Under the pieces are notes generated by a model. That model was not told the origin of the DNA. It saw only the letters and a program-made list of their open reading frames with translations, and searched no databases. A stretch of DNA of 64,000 bases from Arthrobacter psychrochitiniphilus (GTDB lineage: Bacteria > Actinomycetota > Actinomycetes > Actinomycetales > Micrococcaceae): the NCBI RefSeq assembly GCF_003185915.1, contig NZ_QHLZ01000015.1, positions 1 to 64,000 of the forward strand. The letters run 5' to 3'. Below, piece after piece: positions 44,191 to 53,199 of this stretch. Each line of letters starts with the position of its first letter. Within the stretch, counting starts at the first letter, position 1. The position numbers were made by a program, and so were the translations under genes.

Positions 44191-44793
44191 GTGGCTATTA
44201 CTAATGAACGCATTGTGTGGATTGACTGTGAAATGACCGGCTTGGATGCCGTCAATGACGCCTTGATTGAGGTGGCGGCGCTGGTAACCGACTCCGAATT
44301 GAACATTCTGGGTGAGGGCGTTGATGTGGTGATCAAGCCCAGCGACGAGGCATTAGCGCAGATGAGTGATTTTGTGCGCAACATGCACACCACGTCCAAA
44401 CTGTTGGATGAGCTGGCCGGTGGCACCACCATCGAGGACGCCCAGGAGCAGGTGCTGGCCTACATTCGCAAGCATGTGCCCGTGGCTAACAAGGCCCCCC
44501 TGGCTGGGAACTCGATTGGCACCGACAAGGTGTTCCTCTCCCGTGACATGCCCGAGCTCGTGGATCACCTGCACTACCGGGTCATTGATGTCTCCACCAT
44601 CAAGGAGCTTTCCCGGCGCTGGTTCCCGCGCGCCTACTTCCAGTCGCCGGCCAAGACCGGGGGCCACCGCGCACTGGGGGACATCATTGACAGCATCAAT
44701 GAGCTTAAGTACTACCGGGAGGCCGTTTTTGTGCCCGCTCCGGGGCCCGACACAGCCACCGCCAAGAAGATTTCGGCCAAATATTCCGGATAA
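44191..44793 (+). CDS. orn: Oligoribonuclease
   Basis: 200 residues, GTG start with GGAGC upstream. DEDDh exonuclease: IVWIDCEMTGLDAVNDALIEVA (Asp/Glu pair at residues 10-12), YRVIDVSTIKELSRRWFP and GGHRALGDIIDSI carrying the catalytic His and last Asp. It degrades 2-5-nt RNA and pGpG. Precedes tRNA-His. Confidence 0.95.
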   Translation: MAITNERIVWIDCEMTGLDAVNDALIEVAALVTDSELNILGEGVDVVIKPSDEALAQMSDFVRNMHTTSKLLDELAGGTTIEDAQEQVLAYIRKHVPVANKAPLAGNSIGTDKVFLSRDMPELVDHLHYRVIDVSTIKELSRRWFPRAYFQSPAKTGGHRALGDIIDSINELKYYREAVFVPAPGPDTATAKKISAKYSG

Positions 44794-44894
44794 ATCCCGG
44801 ATAAATACGGGATAACTTCCGCGACTTGACGCACTTGAACCGCCGCAATAATGCGACTTGAATCACAAATAGGGCAAAAGAGACCACTTTGGTC

Positions 44895-44923
44895 TTGACC
44901 CCCTTTTATTTCGGGTAGACTAT
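44895..44923 (+). promoter_or_regulatory. Probable tRNA-His promoter
   Basis: TTGACC at 44895-44900 followed by TAGACTAT at 44916-44923 in an AT-rich stretch; spacing 15-17 bp depending on the -10 chosen. Confidence 0.45.
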
Positions 44924-44983
44924 TTGTCGTTGCCAAAAGCGCGCAGGACATCGCAAGATGCCATGCTACGCAGCGGCGGACAT

Positions 44984-45060
44984 GGTGGGATTAGCTCAGT
45001 TGGCAGAGCGCCTGGTTGTGGTCCAGGAGGTCGCGGGTTCAACCCCCGTATCTCACCCCA
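44984..45060 (+). tRNA. tRNA-His (GTG anticodon)
   Basis: Cloverleaf with acceptor GTGGGAT/ATCTCAC, D stem GCTC/GAGC, anticodon stem CCTGG/CCAGG with GTG at 45018-45020, and T arm GCGGG-TTCAACC-CCCGT. The extra G(-1) of tRNA-His is at 44984, opposite C73. CCA is encoded (45058-45060). Confidence 0.97.
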
Positions 45061-45083
45061 TGTGTGGTTCATTACGAATCACT

Positions 45084-45117
45084 AAACACCCCGGTCAATT
45101 GATCGGGGTGTTTTTCA
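45084..45117 (+). terminator. Rho-independent terminator after tRNA-His
   Basis: AAACACCCCGGTCAA pairs with TTGATCGGGGTGTTT (one G-T), followed by TTTTTC. Confidence 0.9.
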
Positions 45118-45171
45118 TTGCCTGAATGCGCTAAAACTTGGCATTGTTTCGAGCCTGAAAAGGAATCAGTC

Positions 45172-45744
45172 ATGACCATCCGTCCCGTGACCATCTTGGG
45201 TGAGCCAGTACTTCACCGCCGCGCCGATGAGGTTCTTGCCTTCGATCAGGACCTCAAGGACCTAGTGGCTGATATGTACCAGACCATGGATGCCGCCCAC
45301 GGCGTTGGCTTGGCAGCACCTCAGATTGGGGTGGGTCTGCGTATTTTCACCTACCAGCTGGAGAACGACGACGACGTCCCCGCCCGGGGCGTGCTCATCA
45401 ACCCCACGCTGACTGTGGGGAAAATTTCCGGCAATCCTCCCAGCGTGGATGACGAGGTGGAAGGGTGCCTGTCAGTTCCTGGCATCGACTTCCCGCTCAA
45501 ACGGGCCGAATGGGTGCGGGTGCGTGGCTTCGACGTGGACGGCAACGCCCTGGACTTTGAGGCAACCGGCTGGTTTGCCCGCTGCATGCAGCACGAGTTC
45601 GATCACCTTGATGGAAAACTTTACGTGGACCGGCTCAACGCCCGCTACTCCAAGAAATCCAAGCGTGCGGCCAAGAACAATGGCTGGGGCGTGCCCGGGC
45701 TGACCTGGATGCCCGGCGTGGACCCGGACCCTTTCGGTCACTGA
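45172..45744 (+). CDS. def: Peptide deformylase
   Basis: 190 residues from ATG 45172 (AAAGGAA site). The three metal motifs are intact: GVGLAAPQIG (residues about 44-53), EGCLSVPG (about 101) and QHEFDHLDG (about 143). It removes the formyl group from nascent N-termini. The C-terminal extension after the catalytic domain is Lys/Gly-rich, as in type I actinobacterial enzymes. Confidence 0.95.
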   Translation: MTIRPVTILGEPVLHRRADEVLAFDQDLKDLVADMYQTMDAAHGVGLAAPQIGVGLRIFTYQLENDDDVPARGVLINPTLTVGKISGNPPSVDDEVEGCLSVPGIDFPLKRAEWVRVRGFDVDGNALDFEATGWFARCMQHEFDHLDGKLYVDRLNARYSKKSKRAAKNNGWGVPGLTWMPGVDPDPFGH

Positions 45745-45957
45745 CCGCTGCGGCGCCTGGTATTCCATCTGCCTCCGCACAGACTTTCCGTATGCGCCCC
45801 GTCAGGGGCTAACGTGGCGCCACTGACGCACTGGTGCCACGCTGAACTCCACGGCGTTGGACAAGTTGTGTCACTTTCGCCATACGCACCGCCAGCACCG
45901 TGGCAAGGCGCATAACCGCCGGATCACCAGCAGCCACTGATTCGCTAAACTGGTTCC

Positions 45958-46824
45958 ATGACCTCTCGCACCGCCTTGAACCCTGAACAGACCCTGGACG
46001 TCCTGGGCATTGCTCCCGAAGACCGTGCGGAATCTATTGCGCTACTCGAAGGGCCGGCAACTCCCGCCGTTGAAAAAGTCTTGGCCCACCTGAGGTCCCG
46101 GCTGGGCAGTTCCGATGATTCCGTCCCGGACCTTAGCACCGCCGAAGTCCCCGTGACCGAGTTCGACTGGCTCAGCGCCATGCTGCGCTTCTCCCCCGAG
46201 CTCCTTCAGTGGCACAGGGCCAAGAACATCCCCGAGGCAGTCTCCAATGCCACCTTGGCAGACTTTGGCCGCAATATGCTCATCAACCGCCGCGTCCACA
46301 ACCGCTTCGGTATGGATACTTACAAGTGGCTCAATCACGTTTTCTCCGGCCGCATTTACCAGCTGGGCCGGTTGCAATACCTGATCCACCAACCTGTGGC
46401 CAGCATCCCAGGCGTGGAAGCCGAGGAATGGATTCTGGGCATCCATATTCCCGAAGGCGGCGGTCTAGGCACCGCGGCCGTCCAGGAAAGCCTGACCTTG
46501 GCAGCAGCATTCTTTGCCGAGTATTTTCCGGAGAAGCCCGTACGCACCGGCAATTGTGAATCATGGCTTCTGGACCCGTACCTGAGCGCACATCTGGACC
46601 CGGCGTCCAACATTGCTGCCTTCGCGGGACTCTTCACCCCCTATGGTGAGCCGCGCAACGAACCCACGGACGCCGTGTACTTCACCTTCCGCACCCGCAG
46701 CATGGACAATCTGGGGGCACTGCCCCGCACCACGGCGTTGCAACAGACCGTCTTGAACCGGATCGATGCCGGAGGTACTTGGCAGCTGGGTTTTGGATAT
46801 CTATCGCTTCCCTGCCGCGAGTGA
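45958..46824 (+). CDS. Acyltransferase-domain protein (NAT_N/GNAT_C type)
   Basis: 288 residues. Two-part fold: a helical N-terminal region (TLDVLGIAPEDRAESIALLEG) and a GNAT-like C-terminal half (WILGIHIPEGGGLGTAAVQESLTLAAAFF with a GxGxA acetyl-CoA-type turn, then TGNCESWLLDPYLSAHLDPASNIAAF). Members are annotated as acyltransferases of unknown acceptor. Single gene with its own promoter region. Confidence 0.75.
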   Translation: MTSRTALNPEQTLDVLGIAPEDRAESIALLEGPATPAVEKVLAHLRSRLGSSDDSVPDLSTAEVPVTEFDWLSAMLRFSPELLQWHRAKNIPEAVSNATLADFGRNMLINRRVHNRFGMDTYKWLNHVFSGRIYQLGRLQYLIHQPVASIPGVEAEEWILGIHIPEGGGLGTAAVQESLTLAAAFFAEYFPEKPVRTGNCESWLLDPYLSAHLDPASNIAAFAGLFTPYGEPRNEPTDAVYFTFRTRSMDNLGALPRTTALQQTVLNRIDAGGTWQLGFGYLSLPCRE

Positions 46825-46922
46825 TGGAGCACACGGAAGCGCCCACCTGCACCCTGCGCTAAACTTGATAGTTGCGCCCTGCCCATGCATAAACTAAGTC
46901 TTTACCGCTAGAAAGTAGTCTC

Positions 46923-48533
46923 GTGTCCTCTCCGGCTCAGTCCCCCGCCCTCGCCACCGAAATTTCCGGCCAGGCGGAGCGTCGGCGAACCTTCGCCGTC
47001 ATCTCACACCCCGATGCCGGTAAATCCACGCTGACCGAGGCGTTGGCCTTGCACGCAAAGGTGATTGGTACTGCCGGTGCTACAAACGGCAAATCCAACC
47101 GCAGGGACACCATCTCTGACTGGCAGCAGATGGAGAAGGACCGCGGTATTTCCATCAGTTCTGCGGCGCTGCAGTTCTCCTACCGAGATACTGTCATCAA
47201 CTTGCTGGACACCCCCGGCCACGCCGACTTCTCCGAAGACACTTACCGGGTGCTGGCCGCCGTGGACTGTGCCGTCATGCTGGTAGACGCCGGTAAGGGC
47301 CTGGAAACCCAGACCATGAAACTCTTTGAGGTGTGCCGCCAGCGCAACCTTCCCATCATCACTGTCATCAACAAGTGGGACCGTCCGGGTCTTGATCCGT
47401 TGGAACTCATGGATGAGATCACCGAGCGCACGGGCCTGACCCCTATGCCGTTGACGTGGGCCATTGGCATTGCCGGAGACTTCCGCGGAGTGTGGGACAT
47501 CCGCCGCAATGAGTTCGCGAAGTTTGCCCGCAATAGTTCCGGTGCCCAGATTGCGCTGACTGAGTACCTCACCCCGGAACAGGCCGCCATCTCCGAAGGC
47601 GATGCCTGGACGGATTCCACTGACGAGGCCTCCCTGGTGGTGGATGAGGCCAACCCGTTGGACTTGGACGCTTTCTACGCGGGCAAGGCCACTCCCCTGC
47701 TGTTCTCCTCTGCCGCCTTGAACTTCGGTGTGAAGCAGATCTTGGACACCCTGGTGGACTTTGCCCCTCCGGCCACGCCCCGTGCGGATATAGAAGGCAC
47801 CGAGCGCCCCGTTGACGCTCCCTTCTCCGGGTTCGTCTTCAAGGTCCAGGCCGGTATGAACCAGGCCCACCGCGATCATGTGGCCTTTGTGCGGGTTTGC
47901 TCGGGCATGTTTGAGCGCGGCATGGTGGTCACTCAATCACGCACGGGCAAGTCCTTCGCCACCAAGTACGCCCAGCAGGTGTTTGGCCGCGAACGCGAAG
48001 TCATTGACACCGCATTCCCGGGTGACGTGGTGGGTTTGGTCAACGCCTCATCCTTGCGCGTGGGCGACTCCTTGTTCGTGGAAGAATCCGTGGAGTACCC
48101 GGCCATCCCGCTGTTCGCGCCTGAACACTTCCAGGTGGCACGCTCCAAGGACCCTAGTAAGTACAAGCAGTTCCGCCGTGGCATTGAGCAGCTCGAGCAC
48201 GAAGGTGTCATCCAGGTGCTTCGCTCTGACCTGCGCGGAGACCAGGCACCTGTGCTCGCCGCCGTGGGCCCCATGCAATTTGAGGTGGTTGAGGACCGCA
48301 TGCACCACGACTTCAACGCCCCCATGCGTTTAGAACGACTCCCCTACTCCTTGGCCAGATTGACCACGGCTGATGCAACGGCCGTGTTGGCCAACGTTCA
48401 TGGCGCTGAGGTCCTCGAGCGCAGTGACGGAGAGTTCCTGGCTCTGTTCAACGATATTTGGGCCATGCGCCGCGTGGAAAAGAACCATCCGGATCTGCCG
48501 TTGAGTGAAATCGGCACCTCGATGCAAAAGTAG
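46923..48533 (+). CDS. prfC: Peptide chain release factor 3
   Basis: 536 residues, GTG start. GTPase G motifs: SHPDAGKSTLTEAL (about residues 26-39), DTPGHADFSEDTYR (about 95) and NKWDRPGLDPLEL (about 150). Domains II and III follow (FSGFVFKVQAGMNQAHRDHVAFVRV). It recycles RF1/RF2 from the ribosome after peptide release. The closely related EF-G lacks the RF3-specific RDTISDWQQMEKDRGISI switch block seen here. Confidence 0.95.
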   Translation: MSSPAQSPALATEISGQAERRRTFAVISHPDAGKSTLTEALALHAKVIGTAGATNGKSNRRDTISDWQQMEKDRGISISSAALQFSYRDTVINLLDTPGHADFSEDTYRVLAAVDCAVMLVDAGKGLETQTMKLFEVCRQRNLPIITVINKWDRPGLDPLELMDEITERTGLTPMPLTWAIGIAGDFRGVWDIRRNEFAKFARNSSGAQIALTEYLTPEQAAISEGDAWTDSTDEASLVVDEANPLDLDAFYAGKATPLLFSSAALNFGVKQILDTLVDFAPPATPRADIEGTERPVDAPFSGFVFKVQAGMNQAHRDHVAFVRVCSGMFERGMVVTQSRTGKSFATKYAQQVFGREREVIDTAFPGDVVGLVNASSLRVGDSLFVEESVEYPAIPLFAPEHFQVARSKDPSKYKQFRRGIEQLEHEGVIQVLRSDLRGDQAPVLAAVGPMQFEVVEDRMHHDFNAPMRLERLPYSLARLTTADATAVLANVHGAEVLERSDGEFLALFNDIWAMRRVEKNHPDLPLSEIGTSMQK

Positions 48534-48549
48534 TCTGGCCAGCCCGCAG

Positions 48550-48609
48550 ACAAAGCCTGCCCTTCCGGTATTTTCCCTTCAGGGGAGATAGCCGGAGGGC
48601 AGGCTTTGT
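48550..48609. terminator. Bidirectional terminator between prfC and the HNH gene
   Basis: ACAAAGCCTGCCC pairs with GGGCAGGCTTTGT and extends through TCCGG/CCGGA. The stop codon of the HNH gene (48579-48581) lies inside the loop. Confidence 0.75.
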
Positions 48610-49412
48610 TGTTTCGGGCACAGCCCTAACACCCGTTGCATGGCGGCCTTCTCTGCCGGGGTGACCCACAACCGGTAGGCGGCCTTCAGAGAAATTTGGC
48701 GGGCCACATAGTGGCAACGGAACTTCTTATCTGGTGGGAGCCAAGTGGCCGCATCGCCATCTGACTTTTCTTGATTGGCGGGCCCGTCTGCTGCAAGGAG
48801 GTTCAACGGATCATTGGCCAGGCTTTGGCGCTGGACAGTGGTCAGCACCTGGGCCCCTGTCTGCCAGGCATTACCGAGGGCCACCACATGATCGATCTGC
48901 ACCGCACCGCTGGTGTCTTTGCCCCGTTTGAAGGCAACCTCCTTACCGGTGTAATGCTCGGCGAGCGTTCCCGATGCGACAAGACACCGGGACCCGGCCG
49001 TGAATTTCACAGCCGTCATATCCCTGCGCAGGATGTCGTTGCGGGTATCGCAGCCATTGGAGTCCGCGTCCATCCACGCCTCTCCAAAGGCGCTGCGGTC
49101 ATAATTGTTGCGTGCCGCCTTACCTTTGACCGGCAGCGTTTGAAGAATTGCCAGCGCGGAGGCAGAGCCCACCACCAGCACGGGTTGCCCCAAGGCAGCC
49201 GGCGGGGTGGCAACGGCCGGTGGCGGTCCCGGATCCGGCTCAAAGGGCCACCTCCCGGAGCTGTGCAGCCACCCAGTCAGCAGCGCCAGCACAATGATCA
49301 CAAAAACCGCCATGGTGCGCGTGGGAGCTCGAGGCTCCGGGTGCAGGGTGTCCCGGCGCTGCCGGCCCCGGAGCTGTGTGCGCCGCGGCAGCAGGCGTGC
49401 ATGCCGTGCCAT
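48579..49412 (-). CDS. Membrane-anchored HNH endonuclease-family protein (DUF1524)
   Basis: 277 residues from ATG 49412 (AAGGGG site); the frame upstream to 49571 has no ribosome site. A basic N-terminus is followed by one membrane helix (TMAVFVIIVLALLTGWLHS, about residues 33-51), a Pro-rich linker and the DUF1524 nuclease domain: QIDHVVALGNAWQTGA and NDPLNLLAADGPANQEKSDGDAATWLPP. Probably secreted or surface-attached nuclease for DNA breakdown or uptake. The last residues are encoded by one arm of the terminator hairpin. Confidence 0.87.
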   Translation of the reverse strand: MARHARLLPRRTQLRGRQRRDTLHPEPRAPTRTMAVFVIIVLALLTGWLHSSGRWPFEPDPGPPPAVATPPAALGQPVLVVGSASALAILQTLPVKGKAARNNYDRSAFGEAWMDADSNGCDTRNDILRRDMTAVKFTAGSRCLVASGTLAEHYTGKEVAFKRGKDTSGAVQIDHVVALGNAWQTGAQVLTTVQRQSLANDPLNLLAADGPANQEKSDGDAATWLPPDKKFRCHYVARQISLKAAYRLWVTPAEKAAMQRVLGLCPKQQSLPSGYLP

Positions 49413-49673
49413 AAACACCCCTTTGACCAGTTGCCTTAAGTCTAGGAGTTTGGCTGCCAGCGCGTCCGGGGTTGTCCACAGCGGGGTTGTCCACAGGAAG
49501 AGCGCCCACCGGGAGCCCTTGGGCAGGACCACGATCCAGAGAAACGTGCGTGGCTGCCGCAACCCGAACAACTACACATCAATTATTCTCCTCAGAAGTT
49601 CCGCCCGGATTTCTATGGCTGTGGTCATGGTGCCGAATTTTACTCAGCAAAGTGGGTAGCGTAGGTTTGATGA

Positions 49674-49832
49674 ATGGTACAAATCATTGCTGTTCTTCTT
49701 ATCATCTGGCTAGTCCTTGCTGTCCTGGGCTTTGTAGTCAAGGGGCTATTGTGGCTGGCCATTATTGGCGTTGTATTGTTCGTGGTTACGGCTGCGGTTG
49801 GTTGGGTACGGCGTAACGCGCTAAACAAGTAA
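49674..49832 (+). CDS. 52-residue hydrophobic membrane protein
   Basis: Reads MVQIIAVLLIIWLVLAVLGF, then VVKGLLWLAIIGVVLFVVTA and a basic tail AVGWVRRNALNK: two membrane helices in a hairpin. Followed 11 bp later by a strong terminator, which supports it as a real gene. Such small proteins are common beside actinobacterial housekeeping genes; function unknown. Confidence 0.72.
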   Translation: MVQIIAVLLIIWLVLAVLGFVVKGLLWLAIIGVVLFVVTAAVGWVRRNALNK

Positions 49833-49842
49833 TCGAGGGTTG

Positions 49843-49872
49843 GGCCGGTCGCTTCAAGCGGCCGGCCTTTTT
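49843..49872 (+). terminator. Rho-independent terminator
   Basis: GGCCGGTCGC pairs with GCGGCCGGCC (one G-T), followed by TTTTTC. Confidence 0.85.
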
Positions 49873-50137
49873 CATGCCCGCACCTCTTCTTAGCCAGCGC
49901 TTCCCTTCTGCATCGAGGATCTGTTCAGTAGGCGATGCAGATGGAGTGAAGAAGATGTAGTGCGGTACGCACTGGTTGTTGGGCAGTTTTCTATCTCGCC
50001 CAGATTCCGTATTTGCCCCGTCTGCCTGCGGTGTTGGGGCCAGACCTCTGAGCATGCACCGAAGGTGCCCGCAAACCAAATAAATATGGCACGTTCCCCC
50101 TTGAAAAACGGGCAAAACGCACCATAAAAATGCAAAA

Positions 50138-50533
50138 AGTGGATAGGGCAGTCTGTACGCCGGGTTTTGTCGTCCGCCGCAGTTACCTGCGGCAAAGAGG
50201 CAACCATCCATCTACGGACGCCGTTGCCGACGCCCTCTAGCAGCCTACCCAGGCACTCGGGCGAACAGCCCTCAATCATGCCCTGTCTGGCCTTGCTCCG
50301 GGTGGGGTTTACCGAGCTTCCCCAGTCACCTGGGGAACTGGTGGTCTCTTACACCACCGTTTCACCCTTACCGGCAACAGTCCTTGCGAACCGTGCCGGC
50401 GGTCTACTTTCTGTGGCACTTTCCTGCGGGTTACCCCGAGTGGGCGTTACCCACCACCCCGTTCTGCGGAGCCCGGACGTTCCTCGAGCCACTTACGTGA
50501 CGCGCGGTTGCCCAACTGCCCTATCCAGCTACT
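50138..50533 (-). ncRNA. rnpB: RNase P RNA, type A
   Basis: On the minus strand the RNA starts near GATAGGGCAGTTGGGCAACC and ends with the complementary CAGACTGCCCTATCC, forming P1. The P4 halves GAGGAACGTCCGGGCTC and GACAAAACCCGGC, the conserved AGGGTGAAACGG block and ACAGAAAGTAGACCGCC are present. About 395 nt, normal for high-GC Gram-positives. The exact ends are estimated from P1. It cleaves tRNA 5' leaders with RnpA. Confidence 0.92.
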
Positions 50534-50558
50534 AAGTGTACAGGGCAAGGTGCGCAAA

Positions 50559-50604
50559 GGTGCGTAGCGGCGTCGTACGTTTAAGCACGACGCCGGTACG
50601 CACC
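50559..50604 (-). terminator. Terminator hairpin after gap
   Basis: GGTGCGTAGCGGCGTCGT pairs with ACGACGCCGGTACGCACC (18 bp, one mismatch) just beyond the gap stop on the minus strand. Confidence 0.65.
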
Positions 50605-50612
50605 TGGGGTAC

Positions 50613-52094
50613 CTAGCTGATCAATGCGGTACTTGACTCGAGCGCCGGGAATTGGAGGGGGTGTACGCCGGCCATTTCCTCCATGACACGCACTACCTGG
50701 CAGCTATAGCCAAACTCGTTGTCATACCAGACGTAGAGGACAAGGTTTTTATCGGTGCTGATGGTTGCCAGGCCGTCAACAATCCCGGCGCGCCGGTAGC
50801 CCACGAAGTCCGAGGAGACCACCTCGGGTGAATCAATGTAATCGATCTGTTTACGGAAGTCAGAGTTCAGTGACATGTCCCGCAAAAACGCGTTGACCTC
50901 ATCCTTGGTGGTCCCGTTTTCCAGTGTCAGGTTCAAAATAGCCATGGACACGTTGGGGGTTGGTACGCGGATGGAGTTGCCCGTCAGTTTGCCTTCCAAC
51001 TCGGGCAACGCCTTGGCCACGGCCTTGGCAGCACCGGTCTCGGCAATGACCATGTTCAGGGCGGCAGAACGGCCGCGCCGGTCACCCTTATGGAAGTTAT
51101 CAGTGAGATTCTGATCATTGGTGAACGAGTGCACCGTCTCCACATGTCCGTGCACAATCCCGTATTTGTCATTGAGGACCTTCAGCACGGGCGTGATGGC
51201 GTTAGTGGTGCAGGAGGCAGCGGTGACAATCTTGTCCCCGGCCTCGATCATGTGGTGGTTGATACCGTACACAATGTTCTTCAGGGCGCCCTTGCCCGGG
51301 GCTGTCAGCAGGACGCGGGCAGCACCCTTGGACAACAGGTGTTGGGACAGGCCTTCTTCATCGCGCCAGCGGCCCGTGTTATCCACAATGATCGCGTTCG
51401 TAATACCAAACGCGGTGTAGTCAATGGTTGAGGGGCTATCCGAGTAAATCACCTGGATGGATGTGCCATTGGCCTGGATGATGTTATTTTCGGTGTCTAT
51501 GGTGATGGTGCCGTCGAAGGGGCCATGCACGGAGTCGCGGCGCAGCAGGCTGGCCCGCTTGGCCAAATCTGTCTCGCCACCCTTGCGGACCACAATGGCA
51601 CGCAGACGCAAGCCGTGGCCACCGCCATTGTGTTCGATGAGGATGCGGGCCAGCAGGCGCCCAATCCGGCCAAAACCGTACAACACCACATCGGTGCTGG
51701 TGCGTCCGTCTTCGCCGCGGCGGCCAACAATAGAGGCCAACTCAGTGCGCAGGAACGTTTCCAGATCAGCCTCGCCGGAGGCCTTGAAAGCAGCGTTGAG
51801 GCGGGCAACATCCAGGGATGCCGGACCCAGCTCGAGCTTGTCCAGGATTTCAATGAGGGGCAGCGTCTGCTCTAGGGGCAGTTCGCAGCTGTCAATGTGC
51901 CGGGCAAAGCGGTGGGCCTTGAGGATGTCATAGGGGGACTTGTTGATCAGTGAGCGCCCGTGAACATTAGCAATGACATTGTTCTCACGGTACAGGCGTC
52001 CGATCAGCGGAATCATGGCCTCGGCCATGCTCTCGCGTTGGATCCAGGTTTGTAATGCGGCATCCGTGTGTGTCGGAGCCTGGTTGATCGTCAC
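50613..52094 (-). CDS. gap: Glyceraldehyde-3-phosphate dehydrogenase, long GapB-type
   Basis: 493 residues, GTG start. The first about 125 residues are an extension absent from ordinary 335-residue enzymes. The NAD(P)-binding start VVLYGFGRIGRLLARIL follows, then the catalytic AASCTTNAITPVLKVLND (Cys at about residue 300), HSFTNDQNLTDNFHKGDRRGRSAALNM and YDNEFGYSCQVVRVMEEM. Corynebacterial GapB has this long form and favours the gluconeogenic, NADP-linked direction. The cofactor preference here is inferred from that similarity only. Confidence 0.93.
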   Translation of the reverse strand: MTINQAPTHTDAALQTWIQRESMAEAMIPLIGRLYRENNVIANVHGRSLINKSPYDILKAHRFARHIDSCELPLEQTLPLIEILDKLELGPASLDVARLNAAFKASGEADLETFLRTELASIVGRRGEDGRTSTDVVLYGFGRIGRLLARILIEHNGGGHGLRLRAIVVRKGGETDLAKRASLLRRDSVHGPFDGTITIDTENNIIQANGTSIQVIYSDSPSTIDYTAFGITNAIIVDNTGRWRDEEGLSQHLLSKGAARVLLTAPGKGALKNIVYGINHHMIEAGDKIVTAASCTTNAITPVLKVLNDKYGIVHGHVETVHSFTNDQNLTDNFHKGDRRGRSAALNMVIAETGAAKAVAKALPELEGKLTGNSIRVPTPNVSMAILNLTLENGTTKDEVNAFLRDMSLNSDFRKQIDYIDSPEVVSSDFVGYRRAGIVDGLATISTDKNLVLYVWYDNEFGYSCQVVRVMEEMAGVHPLQFPALESSTALIS

Positions 52095-52356
52095 GTCAAA
52101 CTACCTTTCCTGGCCCAAAACACCCTTGGTTTAAGCCTGCTCCCAGTGTGACAGCGCTCCGTGTTTACCCGCGAGTTACGTGAACCACTTCACTAGACCG
52201 GTCTAGCCCCTGGTCACCTGGCAGCTACTCGCCCCTACTTCTCCTGCCGAACGTAGAGTTAATTCCGCTGTCTGTCCTCCAAGCACGTGCCTTAGCAGCA
52301 CTTTGGAATGCGGTGCGCTTGAAAGCGGTGCAGCTTCGAGGCGATAAGCTCCTAGG

Positions 52357-53121
52357 GTGCTGATTCTGTTGCCGCCTTCTGAAGGCAAGACCCCCGCCGA
52401 TTCCGGATCCCCCGTTGATCTGGCCACCTTGAGTTTCCCCTCACTCACCACGGCAAGGCAGGCCGTGTCCACCGCTTTGGCTTTAGTCTCCGGCCAGGAT
52501 GATGCCCTCAATCAATTGGGTGTGGGTGCCTCCTTGGGGCATGAAGTGCACCGCAATACCCGCCTGGCCCAAGAGCCGGCAGCCCCCGCCCACAGTATTT
52601 ACACGGGGGTGCTCTTCGATGCCCTTGGCTACAACAGCATGACGGCAATGCAGAAGCGCAAGGCCGATGCCGCCGTCGTGGTTATCTCCGGGCTATGGGG
52701 TGCAGTGGGATTCGCCGACAGCATTCCCGCGTACCGGCTCTCCATGTCGGTGGGCCTGCCCGGACTGGGAAAGCTGGCCAGTTTCTGGAAACCGCAACTG
52801 GCGCAGGCGCTGGCGGAGCATGCGCAGGGGCACCTTCTGGTGGATTGCCGCTCCAGTAGTTACGCGGCTGCCTGGGTGCCTGACCCGGAACGCACTGTGG
52901 CCGTGAATGTCTTCACCGAACGCGACGGCGCCCGCAAGGTTGTCTCCCACTTCGCCAAACACACTCGAGGGGAACTGGCTAGGCACCTGCTCACCCGCCG
53001 AGGCAAAACCCCCGAAACACCCGCCCAGCTGGCACACGCTGCTGCGGAACGGTGGGTTGTGGAGCTGGTCCCAGGAACGGCCCGCAAGGCGCACGCGCTG
53101 AACATCATTCTGACGGACTGA
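52357..53121 (+). CDS. yaaA: Peroxide stress protein YaaA (UPF0246)
   Basis: 254 residues, GTG start. N-terminal LILLPPSEGKTPADSG, central YTGVLFDALGYNSM, VVISGLWGAVGFADSIPAYRLSMSVGLPGLGKLASFWKPQL, and DCRSSSYAAAW are all typical. E. coli YaaA lowers free iron during peroxide stress and has a DNA-binding fold. Convergent with the coiled-coil protein gene. Confidence 0.92.
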   Translation: MLILLPPSEGKTPADSGSPVDLATLSFPSLTTARQAVSTALALVSGQDDALNQLGVGASLGHEVHRNTRLAQEPAAPAHSIYTGVLFDALGYNSMTAMQKRKADAAVVVISGLWGAVGFADSIPAYRLSMSVGLPGLGKLASFWKPQLAQALAEHAQGHLLVDCRSSSYAAAWVPDPERTVAVNVFTERDGARKVVSHFAKHTRGELARHLLTRRGKTPETPAQLAHAAAERWVVELVPGTARKAHALNIILTD

Positions 53122-53139
53122 TCCCCTGCTTTTTACTTT

Positions 53140-53185
53140 TCATTCCTCGAATGGGGCCCACCTAAGCGGCCCCTTCGAGGAATGA
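53140..53185. terminator. Bidirectional terminator between yaaA and the coiled-coil gene
   Basis: TCATTCCTCGAA and TTCGAGGAATGA pair perfectly, with GGGGCC/GGCCCC closer to the loop. Confidence 0.7.
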
Positions 53186-53199
53186 GATCAGGGAGCGGT

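Noticed and set aside
47004..47936. 310-codon open frame antisense to prfC
   Set aside because: Mirror of codon bias in a high-GC gene; no family features and no ribosome site.
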